A stretch of DNA of 64,000 bases, taken from contig JANBPK010000941.1 in assembly GCA_027579435.1 (NCBI GenBank), positions 24,481 to 88,480 of the forward strand. The letters are read 5' to 3'. Under the pieces are notes generated by a model, which searched no databases, had not been told where the DNA came from, and saw only the letters and a list, made by a program, of their open reading frames with translations. Positions 20,047 to 31,006 of the stretch are shown here, piece by piece. The first letter of the stretch is position 1. Each line of letters begins with the position of its first letter. The translations under genes and the position numbers were made by a program. This DNA comes from Candolleomyces eurysporus (taxonomy: Eukaryota > Basidiomycota > Agaricomycetes > Agaricales > Psathyrellaceae).

Positions 20047-21430
20047 GCACCGAGGCTCTGTGGGTGCGGCGCCCTATATCAACTTGCAGGGGAGATTCCG
20101 CTACGCCTTGACGGTATGATCTGTGTTCCGTATATTCTTTTCAATCGTTCTTCTCTTCTATAACTTTACTTGATTCTAGTCCTTGTAGTAGCAGAGCATT
20201 TCAATGGCAGTGACTGTGAATGTTTGATCTATCTTCTTAAGCTTGTGAACGACGTGATTTATCAAATGTAGAGTGAGGACTTGAAGTAGGGGGTGGCCAG
20301 TCTCACTGATTCGTCTTGAGGAGCGAATTGAAAAGGCGCATTATTCAACCATACGTCTTCAAAATAGGATACAGAGATAACTATGGGTGGGAGAATCATT
20401 GATTGAGCCCCTGAATCGACCAGCGTAGCAACCACCGCTGCAAGTGAAACATGCATGGGCAGTGGCAGCGTCAACGAGAATATTGAACCTTGACAAGTCG
20501 GATACAGGAAAGAAATTGCTGGGGCAGCCTCTCATTGGTGCATCGGCAGTCAGTAGAAACATGGGAGAAGGTGAGTCGAGGAATATGCATCAAGAAAGAG
20601 TCGTAGGAGAAGATGTTAAAACGAGAGGTTCGAGGCGGCGGACGGAGTCTAGTAGACGATAAACGTAAGCCTCAGATGATGGAAAAGATCTATTAAGCGA
20701 ACCTAGTAGACGATAAACGTAAGCTGTATCTACTGGTAAGCGAAATTGTAAAGGCAATATGAAATAAGACGTACGCACCCTCAGATGATGGAAAAGATCT
20801 GAGGGGCTGACGGACGATATAAATACGATCGGCGAGATTGAAACGTAACAAACATATGTAAAGTAGTTTGTAATCTAATAATAGGAGAAGAGAGACGTCG
20901 ATGAGAGCATCGAATTAAGAAGAGGGATAAAGCTGCAATATGGATAGGAAAATATATATGAAAGATACCTCTAACAGAAGAGGTGAAGGGAAAGTTCAAA
21001 AAGCGTCGTTTCGAGTGCTTTGTTGTCTGGCGCGTGTTTAAAATAAAAGTCGATGGCCTCCGCTCTCATCCGAGCCTCGCTCCTAGGTTGTCGATACAGT
21101 ACCATGACCATTCACATATCGTCAATGACGGATAAACGTATGTCTTCTTGGTCTCCATGACCGCGTCAAACCCTAATGTTAACGACTACGACGTCAGCAG
21201 CAGCCTACGCAGCCGCAGCAGGCATCCCACTGGTTAAATCACGCAGCTTGCGCATACCCCCTCGGGGAAGGGAAGAAACTCAATAACGTCTTTTCGAAGT
21301 GGTTTGATATATCACTGGGTCAGCGAATGCCCTTCCATGAACTCTTCGCATGCTGAGCTCGGAGTCGACCGCAACTTGGCATGGGAGACAACGCGACGGA
21401 GCATCCTAGATCACACGGACTCAGGAGCCT
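20047..21430. other. AT-rich spacer with short direct repeats
   Basis: No gene is supported. The stretch from 20640 to 21000 is rich in A and G. From about 21040 the sequence starts to resemble the outer flank of the NLR-like repeat units: 21180-21250 resembles 38320-38380 and 52090-52180. Confidence 0.5.
20649..20800. repeat. Two interleaved 22-bp direct repeats
   Basis: CTAGTAGACGATAAACGTAA+GC occurs at 20649-20670 and 20703-20724. A second repeat beginning CCTCAGATGATGG occurs at 20670-20691 and 20779-20800. All copies are exact. They may be a decayed minisatellite or footprints of local duplication. Confidence 0.7.
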
Positions 21431-21682
21431 GTATCTATCCGGTATGCTGTTGTTCCCGTTGCGCGCTCTGATGCATGCTTTTGTATTATCCTTATTTCTG
21501 GAGTGTCAAGGTTATCACATTTAGTATTCAAAACCAGATGGACGACGTTCATTTGACAAAAATTCGGCTGCTCGAAAGCTATTTCAGTGCCTGTTGTCCG
21601 CTCAGCCCTCTGGACCTGTCAACGGGGCAATATTCAGCGATTATTACTGCACACAATCTACTCCTACAAGGGGGTGATAGAT

Positions 21683-24431
21683 TTAAATGGCAAATGGTTG
21701 AGTATCGGGCTGTACGCAAACTTTTACACTCTCCGGAGTCCTAGTGATATGAAGGCCGAGAATACAGACAACACCTGAGCCTGCAGGATCGGTTCCGGCC
21801 TCCGCATGGGCAGCTATCCATTTAAATAACTGATAGACTCTTTAAGCTTACCAAAATGTTATTATAACCGAACTTAAACTTACCTGATACGCATCCATGA
21901 CTGTCCAATTGCCAGTCGACTATGGGGGTAGGGTTGAAAGGGTCACACAACGATCCAATCCAAGGACGCAGTAGCACATACCCGATTCATCCAGATTGCA
22001 TCGACATTTGGATTATACGAATCCTCCGAGCGATGGGTGAGACCCTGCATTGTATCGATGGCTCTGAGTGAGATATGGTGTGCAAGGGAGTGGGAATGCA
22101 AAAGTACGGTTACCTTCGTTCTTGCTGCCTCTACGCGCTGCACATTGCGTTGCAAGGCCATAACGTGCTCTCGGTGTATCTCTAGTGGGCCCAAAAAANC
22201 TGGTCCTCACTGAACCGAAAATCATATCCTCATAAAATGGATACAACAGCAATATGTCTCGTGCATGATCACATTCCAAGGCCAGGGCCAAAGATTCAAT
22301 GCATTTGATGAGGGCGAGCAAAGTCTGCTGGGGTTCGTGACCGGAATCTTGGAATATCCAGAGGAAAAGTCGAATAAATGAGGAGAGGTGTTGATATGGC
22401 GAGGTCCAGCACGGGAGGTGGCTGATCTGGTCAAGCCCAACACCAATACTTGGCTCTGAGGTTGTTTCCAGACCTTTCGTCCAGTGCCACTCGGATCGAG
22501 AGCGCCACAGGGCGACACCTGTGGGTGGCAGTCGCGGGGTATCGCTGAACACTGCCTCAAGATCGAGGCTGTAGAAGGCGTTGGATAATTTGAGGTGATA
22601 CGAAGGTGGTACGAAGAAACGCCCTGATCGACTTTCGGTCGTAAGGAATTGGTGAACAGATGGATGACACATGGTTATGGTTAAGTTGCTGTCCTCTGGG
22701 ATAATGATAATTGGTTGCAGATTGACGAGGACCCGAACGACTTCGAAAGTTTCAATGCCAAGCAGTTCGCTGGTCTCAGCAACTGAAAGCGAGTCAGTGA
22801 GTAGTGCGATGGTCGAAATAATGTCAGGGAAATGAAAGTCATTCTCTGATTTTGCGAGAATGTGAGCATAAAACGCATCGAGTGTTTGAGGAAAACGGGG
22901 GGATGGTCCTTGTGCAGTTGTCGGTAGGCGGGTTAACTGCTCAATATGCTCTGCAAAGTAGTTGACGGCATACAAGGCAGCAACGGTATCAGGTGGCCAC
23001 CTATAGACGGTAAAACAGCGATACAACAAGTAAAGATGATAGGAAGGAGGGGCAAAGAAACGTCCAGAACGACTTTCCGTCGTGAGGAAGTCGCGGAGGG
23101 ATGTGTGGCACAGTGTAATAGGGAGGTCATCGGTGCCCGGAATATGGATGATTGCCTGTAAATTGACTAGGACCCGAACGACTTCAAAAGACTTGATCCC
23201 AAGAAGTTCTGCGATTCCGACGATTGGAAGTGGTTCGAAGAGTAATGCAAGAGTTGATATAACATCGAAAAAATAGGGGAGGTGCTGGGAACGAGAGAGC
23301 GTTTTGGCATAGAGGGTATCGAGGCCTGGGTTCATGTTGAGGGTGTGGGGGAGACGGTCCATCGGTGTTGATTGATCGTCGGTGGGTTCCATGATATACT
23401 TGAAGAGCGCAGACGCGAAGATGAACGAGCCGCCAATGTGGTCGACCAGCTGAGCCTTGTCCTTCTGCGTTGGCCAATCTCCGTGATCGCGAATGTAGGC
23501 TTTGACAACGTAATTTCGTTGTTTTTCGGCTTCAAAGCAAGTACGCATAAATGTGTCGATGTCGTCGCGTGAACAATGGTTGACGAGGTTCTCGAGACGG
23601 ACCTGATCTTTCTCTAGACGACCTTGAATGTGTTGCTCGACTCGACTGGTGATGAAGAATCGGAGCGGGACGAGAGGGTTCTTCTTGAAGAAGTCAAGCA
23701 TGTCGTCAATAAAGGTTTCCACATCTTTCCGGTCCTCGCATTCGTCGAGCCCGTCGATAATAATAAGGAAAGGTCCTTTGAGAAGGGACGTCTTGAGGAG
23801 CCGGACCCGCTTGGCGGCGGCTTTGAATGGCTCGTACACCAACCGACGAAGCTGGGCTACCAAGCTTGATCCTAGGAGACCCCCCTCCATGACCGCCTTC
23901 TTGATGAATGGCGCCGCTTCAGGAATCGCAGTCGCCAGTTGGAAAGCCAAAGTTGTTGCGAACCTCCTCATTCTGCTTCTATCACCGGTGTTTTGAAAGA
24001 AGAAAAAANCTCCCCACCAATCGGTTTCTCCGTTCAAATTTGAGTGCAATTGCCAGAGCGATAGCCGATTTCCCACATCCCACATAGCCGTGGAGCCAGA
24101 GGACGTGGGGGTTCCGCCGCAGTGAGCTATCTGCCCAGGCCACGATCGTGCGTATCACATCTATTCGTGTACCGGGAAAGCATGCTGAGTTTGGCGGAGA
24201 TTTCTCTCGATCTCGAGTGTGAGATGCATCGAGAATCGGCTGGAGGAGCTGAATGAGGGCTGCAAGGCAACCCATGAGCTAAAGGAGCACAGCCATGGCC
24301 CACAGAATCCACATACTTGCTTGGTCGTTGGAGATGTAGTTTCCGTTGACGAAGGTGCTCCTCAGCTCGCCAATCAGAATATTGTGAGCATTTGGGAGGA
24401 TTTCAACATGTTCAAGAGGGCTCTTAGCCAT
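21683..24431 (-). CDS. NACHT NLR-like NTPase, array copy A
   Basis: Five exons: 24431-24317, 24259-22114, 22044-21982, 21919-21884, 21829-21683. If the single Ns at 24009 and 22199 are removed, exon 2 is in phase throughout and the product is 834 aa. Exon 1 ends in the conserved 'FVNGNYISNDQA' motif. Exon 2 carries 'GYVGCGKSAIA' (Walker A), 'LIIIDGLDECED' (Walker B), 'RFFITSRVEQH' (sensor region) and two winged-helix-like modules each ending in 'FLTTESRSGRFF'. The last exon encodes 'KWIAAHAEAGTDPAG'. NACHT proteins are STAND-type switch NTPases; in fungi many act in self/non-self recognition, but the ligand and output of this one are unknown. Subgroup A/E/F by 'KFERRNRLVG'. The ends of its flanks match the other copies. 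Confidence 0.85.
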
Positions 24432-27400
24432 CTGAGAAGTTATGAGGGGGCGTGGACGGCTATTTACGAGGACGAGGGAAGAAAAGGGGCGAAAGGAGGC
24501 AGTGTGAACCCCGCGTAGTCAATACGAAGGTGTCACTAAAAAGGAAGCAACACGCCTGACAGAGAAGCGCCTGTGACCTCTGGCCCATCTGTCGCACGTT
24601 CTCTATCCCACGATCGCCAACTCCAGCGAGATAAGGAATGCGACAAATATGAGTCCCGAGGTTTTGGTAGTTCTCAAATAAGTACGCTGTGCCTGCCAAT
24701 TCTGCATGAGATATAAAGTGACCATCGTTAAAGAACCGAGAGACGTCCGACGGGACTGGAGAGCTTCTGTTCAAAAGAATATCCGTACAAGTACTCGTTG
24801 ACGGAAAGCCCGAACGTTATCTTGCACAACGCAATGCCATACGTTTTCGTTTTTCGACACATACCAGAAGCAAGTTGAAGCTACCGACGAGGAGCAGAGA
24901 CTAGCAAGAACCGGAAGAGGCGGCGAAACAGACAGCACTGTCATCGGTAAGAGCAGTCATCGCTAAAGGGAAACAATTGCGAGCAAGGCAGAGAATAACC
25001 AAATTCGCGGGACAATGATAGGTGATGGGCGATTTCGAGCCGGCCTTAAGACCAAACGTGGAGGTGATTCTTCCTTCAACCATAGACGACGAACCCTTTT
25101 GTTAAAATAACGTTTCAGAGCGGGACGATGAGCATAGGCAATACATTTTTATTTTTGGGTTCCACTTCCCGTTTCACGTTGATTTAGCCAGCCCTGAAGA
25201 GAGTTCTATGAAGCCGCTGCCACCCGCAATACCAAAAGCTAAAACCATTGTTGAACATCCGTCCCCGCAGCCATATCCTCGAGCCATATCCTCGAACCAA
25301 CATCTCAAATCAGTTGCGGAGTCAGCGGCCGAGGAACACCGTAAGGAATCGCTGCAGCGCAACACACCAAGCTGGAACAATGGAATTTTTGCACAGTCCA
25401 TAGAGACACCACGAACGGAGGCCATCGTCGATTCAATGGTGCAACGATCCAACACTTCGCTTGGGTGGACGAGTCTGAAACAGCGACGCAGCGATGGCTT
25501 GAAGTAGAGAAACAGAGGGCGGGAAGCAAACGGATCCGAGGGGCGTCTGAAGATCGAGACGGAAGGATTCAGGAGGCAGTCACTCCCAATACTGTTTTAG
25601 ACCAATTGGAAACCTGACGGAGTGACTTGGGGCATGGATAGAAAGGACTGAAAAGCAATTTTGGGCGGAATAAGTCATCCAGGCTCATGAGTGAATCAGT
25701 GCCGCAACTTCCATTGCAAGTGCGAGTGGGCTATGCATGGGTGTCAGGGTAAACCAATCGAACCTCGACGACTGGGAGTGCGCTTTGTGAACGGAATGTT
25801 GGGGAAGGACAAGCAGCATCAGAGAGTCACAAAAAGAGGGGTCCGAAGCCAGACGACTCAGGAAGGAATTCAAAAATCATTTGACATTTTTCGATGTGCT
25901 TTGTTTGTTGGTCCAATCATTTGCTTCTGTTTGAACCCGTAGCCGACATCCTCCGCCATTGAAATCCTTGACGGTGACCAGGCTTCGTACTCTCCCGGAT
26001 GACCATTCTGTTTCTAGAATCTCAGCACCACAAAGTTCGAACGCTCGTATATCATAAATGGCGCACGGAATGTACGTCTACCAAGCGTCCCTCTGCAGAC
26101 AGATCTAAAATCTAACATGCCAATGCTCTTGGTTTTTGTTGTAGTTCGCCTACCCATTCATCCTAGAACCCTACGTATCAACAATCCTCCCCGCGGTCCG
26201 CAATCGCAGCGCACACTGCCAAACGCGAAGACTATCGCTAGTAACCCGCGCAAGAGAAGGAATGTCGAAAGAGAGAAGCTGACGCCCGGATCTCACCCGG
26301 GTTTGAACCTCAAGCCGTGTTGGTTCCTTCGCCCAAGTACTTGGAAAGCGTGGATAGCGGGCTAAGCCCCACAGGAGGGGCGGGAGGAAGTAGTGGAGGA
26401 GCAAGAGGGCATCAGGATCTCGTTCGGTGGTGGACGGTGTAATAGAGGGCCTAGCTGCTTTGGACGCTACGAAATCTCCGCCCTCACAAGCCTTTTCGCC
26501 GTTTACTTCTGTCGCCTGTGAACCAGAGGCTTGAAAATTTCTCGTGACAAAGTCAAGTTTTTGCTCTGGTTTCCTCTATCAAGCATTTTCGCCATCACCC
26601 GTCGAGTCGGCGAATACGATTCCATGAAGCTGAGCTCGTCGACCACAACTTGGCATGACGGCACGACAGGAGACATGCACACGTCCAGAAAGTTGCAATA
26701 GGCCATCCCGATAGCACGGACCTAGCAGCCTGTCCAGAGATATTCAAAACCATCGCTTTCAAGCACCATCAAGCATAGGAGGAGATCGCCGTTCGGGGGT
26801 TTGGTTCCAACCCGAGAAGCTACCACGACCCATAGGATCCATGGTCATGACTCGCCAAGGACATCTTACCGTTCCTTCGAACTCGGCCACGTAAGCCTAC
26901 AACTCTGGTTTAACAACGGGGAGCATGAGATCGATATCGAGTGCGGCTGTTACGTTCAGGAATTCATTTTACTCACGCGCCTGCTGACTATACACTGTTG
27001 CATTGGTGGGATGGGCCCTATGGCGTACTCTGGATTTCTTTGTCACTGAAGGTCCCCGTCCAGCATCATTACCGAAAACTCCAGCCCCGGTCAATGCTGT
27101 TCCCAACATCGACTGCGTCACTCCGGACACGTACATTGAATCATACTCATCATAAGCACACTCCATCGTCGTCTGCACACATTACCACTCAGCGCGAGTA
27201 CGGTGAACTCTTTCTGGCGATAGCTTCATCTCTTCTGGAGTCCTCTGCTACCCTCACGCCGCTGCCAAGCCACCACCGACATCACTGTTGATGTCTGCCC
27301 TCTCTACACCACTTGTTCCCACCTGACCGACCGACATCTCCGTAGATTGGCGTCGCCCCCGTCGTCGATTCAGGGAACAGGGGGGAGGTTGATGATCCCC

Positions 27401-28226
27401 GAAGCAAATCCTGTCCGAAAGGCCGTTGCAGTAAAGCTTGGGCAACCGGCATGCGAAGGGCGCAGTGCGTTGTGCCGGCGGGGGGGAGGATCCTGGTCGG
27501 GGTTGATGACGATGAAGTCGACGGCAACCCCCTCAGCCTTTTCATCTGAGCGGCAGGGGCAATGAGTGTATGTTTCTGATTGGTTGATTCCACAACCGTC
27601 TACGCTCAACCGTCTTTCTCACTCAGGATATCCGTCAGCTTCGAATTCAGGCTCTGCTACTGATCTGACGTTAACGACAACGACTGCGACTGCGAGTTCA
27701 GGAAAGCCACGAGCGGGCGTATCCCGCCTTTTGATCAAACGACCGCAGCGGGGTCTGGTGTGTGGAGAGAGACTTCGTTTCTGCCTGGAAGTTTGGGCGG
27801 TGTTCTGTTCCGATCCAGGAGCTCGCGGATTCAAGGAAGGTTATATACATCCGGTTTCTGTCGTTGCTGTTGCGCACTCCGATTCGTCTGCTGAGACGAC
27901 CCTTATTTTTATTTCTGGAGTATCACAGTCATCGTGTTTAGAAGGTATTTCGTTGTACACTACTGTTCTCTACCATCTGTTATTGACACCAATTCTTTGT
28001 CCATCGTTTTCGTCGACGTGTTGTCGTCCCTTATCTCGAAGCGAGACACAGTGGTCCAGGTCAAATCGTCGACCGGATGGATATCGTTGATTTTACCAAA
28101 ATTGAGCTGGTCGGAAGGGACTTCAACACTTGCTGGGTCTATCAGCTCAGCACTCTGGCTTGGTCATGGGGCAAGATTTAGTATATATAACGGCTCAGAA
28201 TATACTTCTACAGGGGGGTGACCGAG
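24432..28226. repeat. Spacer A-B of the NLR array
   Basis: The 24.5-26.0 kb part is the 5' flank shared by the copies (a block with 'GTTTTCGTTTTTCGACAC' near 24845 recurs at 32195 and 46045). A second block at 26.1-27.3 kb starts near 'TTGGACGCTACGAAATCTCC' (26460) and recurs at 33.7, 52.6 and in part at 41.0 kb. The 27.6-28.2 kb part is the 3' flank shared by all copies. Short frames here are not conserved as proteins, and I call no gene. Confidence 0.65.
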
Positions 28227-31006
28227 TCAAGTGGTCGATGGTTGAGTGTGGGTTTGGATGTCGATTACGCTTTCGCCATACTCATCATTAGTGATATTGA
28301 GGCTAAGAATACAGGTGCTACCTGGTCCTGCAGAATTTATTGCGGCCTGTGCATGGGCAGCTATCTGTTTTGACACCTGGTAGCCCCAAAATGACAATAG
28401 GAGAGAGGAATTAAAACTTACCAGATATACCTCGATAGCTGTCACATTGCCAAGCCTCTATGGAAACAGGGTTAAAGGGGCCACTCAACAATTCCGTCGA
28501 AGAACGCAGTGACACATACCGAATTAAAAGGGATGCAGGTTCCATCAACACACTCCAGCTCCCGTAACCTCTCCCGAATTCTGAAGGAACACTGCATTGT
28601 ATGAATGACTCTGAGTGAGATAGAACGTATAAGAGGGAAAGCACATAACTACCTTTGCTCCAATTGCCGCTTTTACCCCCTGCACATGGTGTTGCAAGGT
28701 CATTGCTTGTTCTTGGTGTATCTCTAGAGAGCCCATCCAGCCGGTAAAATGTGTGTCGCTAACATCTGTAAGCTCGTAGAAGAAAAACCCCGGCCAGTTT
28801 CTTGGTAAGTGATCACAAAGTTCCAATGACAAAGCCAATGATTCGATAGATCTTGTCAGGGTGAGCAAAATCTGCGGGGGCTTAGGTTCAAGATCTCGGA
28901 AAGCCCAGACAAAAAGTTGAATGCATGAGAGGATGTGCCAATATGGCAAGTTTTGGGAGGGTAGGCGAGCAGTGAGCTGATCAAGTTCATTGAAGATAGT
29001 TGGAAGTTCCGGGATTGCTTTCAGGAAGGCCTCCCAGTGGAACTGGGAACCAACGTTACACTCGTATGGTGAAATGATTGGTGGTGGGTCACCAATGATT
29101 GATGGAGGGCCGAATACGAACTCAAGACGGAGTTTGAAGTAGTTGCAGGACAACCTGAGGTGATGTGAAGGCGATACAAAGAACCGCCCAGATCGACTTT
29201 CGGTCGTAAGGAATTGGTGGACAGATGTATGACACACAGTTACAGCGTCACCACCCTCCGGGAGATTGATGACTGGTCGCAGATTGACGAGGACCTCAAC
29301 GACTTTGCAAGTTTCGATGCCAAGAATCATGCTGATCTGAGCGACTGAGGCCAGTTCAGGACATCGTGCGATGGTCGAAATAATGTCAGAGAAATAGGGG
29401 TGATTCTCTGATTTTGCGAGAATGTGAGCGTAGAAAGCGTCAAGTGTCTCAGGAAACCGGGGGAATGGTCCTTGTGCAGTTGGTGGTAGGGAGGTGAAAC
29501 GTGCAAGATGCCATTCTGCATTGCGGCCGATGTTATATGAAGCAGCAGGAGTATCAGGGTCCTGGTCAACATGGAATGTGGAGCAGCGATACGATAGATG
29601 AAGATGATAAGAAGGAGGGGTGAAGAAGCATCCGGAACGACTTTCGGTCGTGAGGAAGTCACGGAGGGATGTGTGGCACATTGTAACAGGTAGTTCGTCA
29701 GTGCCCGGAACATGGATGATCGCTTGCAAATTGACCAGGACCCGAATAACTTCGAACGGCTCGATGCCAAGAAGCTCTGCCATCCCGATAATTGGAAGTG
29801 GTTCAAAGGCTAATGCGAGAGTCGATATGACATCGGAGAAATGAGGAAGATGTTGGGATCGGGAGAGCGTTTTGGCATAGAGGGTATCAAGACCTGGATT
29901 CATGTCGAGGGTGTGGGGGAGACGGTCCATCGGTGTTGATTGGTCGTTGGTGGGGTCCACGATATACTTGAAGAGAGCGGATGCAAAAATGAACGAACCC
30001 CCAATGTGGTTCACCAGCTTGTCCCTATCCGTCTTTGCTGGCCGATCCCCGTGAGTACGAATATAAGCTTTGATGACGGGATTTCGTTGTTGCTTGGCCT
30101 CAAAGCAAGCGCGCATAAATCTGTCAATGTCGTCGCGCGAACAATGATTGACGAGGCTCTCAAGACGGACTTGATATCTATCTAGGTGACCTCGAATGTG
30201 TTGCTCGACTCGGCTGGTGATGAGGAATCGGAGCGGGACAAAAGGGTTCTTCCCGAAGAAGTCGAGCATGTCGTCAATGAAGGCTCCCACATCTTGTCGG
30301 TCCTCGCACTCGTCGAGTCCATCAATAACAATGAGGAAGGGGCCCTTGAGAAGGGTTGTCCAGAGAAGCCGGCCACTCCAGGCAGCCGCCTTGAAGGGTT
30401 CATACACCAAGTGACGAAGCTGGGCTGCTAAATTCGATTGTAAGAGGCCTGGCTTCGTGTGGAGTGCCTTCTCAATGAATGGCGCCGCCTCAGGGATCGC
30501 AGCGGCTAGCTGGCAGGCTAAAGTCGTCGCGAACCTGACCATTCTGCTTCTATCGCCGGTGTTCCGAAAGAAGAAAAAGCTCCCCACCAAGCGTTTTCTC
30601 TCTTCGAATATGAGCGCAATTTCTAGGGCGATAGCTGACTTTCCGCATCCTACGTAGCCGTGAAGCCAGAGGACATGCGTATTCCACAGCAGCGTGCTGT
30701 CGGCCCAGGCGACTATCATGTCGATGATATCTATTCGTGTACCGGGAAGGCATGCTGAGTTTGGCGGAGATGTCTCTCGGTCTCGAGTGTGGGATGCATC
30801 GAGAATAGGCTTGAGGAGCTGAATGAGGGCTGCAAGGCAAGTCATGAGCCAAGAGAAAGCGGCCATGGCCCACAGAATCACGTACTCGCTTGGTCGTTCG
30901 AGGAAATGTACTGGTTTCCGTGGATGACGTAGTTTTTTTGCTCGCCAATTTGAAAATCGTGAGCATTTGAAAAGATTTCAATGTGTGCAAGAGGGCTCTC
31001 GGCCAT
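28227..31006 (-). CDS. NACHT NLR-like NTPase, array copy B
   Basis: This is the best reference model of the array, with no ambiguous bases. Five exons: 31006-30886, 30829-28653, 28591-28520, 28457-28422, 28376-28227, all in phase, 851 aa. Exon 1 (40 codons) encodes 'MAESPLAHIEIFSNAHDFQI' and ends 'NQYISSNDQA'. The 56-nt first intron is open in frame, so a naive start at 'MILWAM' is intronic. Exon 2 has 'PPNSACLPGTR' (pre-NACHT), 'GYVGCGKSAIAL' (Walker A), 'LIVIDGLDECED' (Walker B), 'FLITSRVEQHI', 'GGSFIFASALFKYI', then two ~100-aa winged-helix-like modules. No WD40, ankyrin or TPR repeats follow. Exons 3-5 encode a short conserved C-terminus ('IAAHAQAAINSAGPG'). Cytosolic location is likely, as no targeting signal is seen. 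Family role: nucleotide-driven signalling switch. Confidence 0.9.

Noticed and set aside
20649..20800. CRISPR array
   Set aside because: Only two copies of each repeat with unequal spacing, in a eukaryotic genome.
22946..24518. Plus-strand open frames opposite the NLR genes
   Set aside because: They are antisense shadows of a conserved coding sequence and recur only because the genes are paralogous.
30829..30881. Start of NLR copy B at the Met of 'MILWAMAAFSW'
   Set aside because: That stretch lies inside a 56-nt GT-AG intron that happens to be open; exon 1 with the conserved motif joins in phase, as in every other copy.
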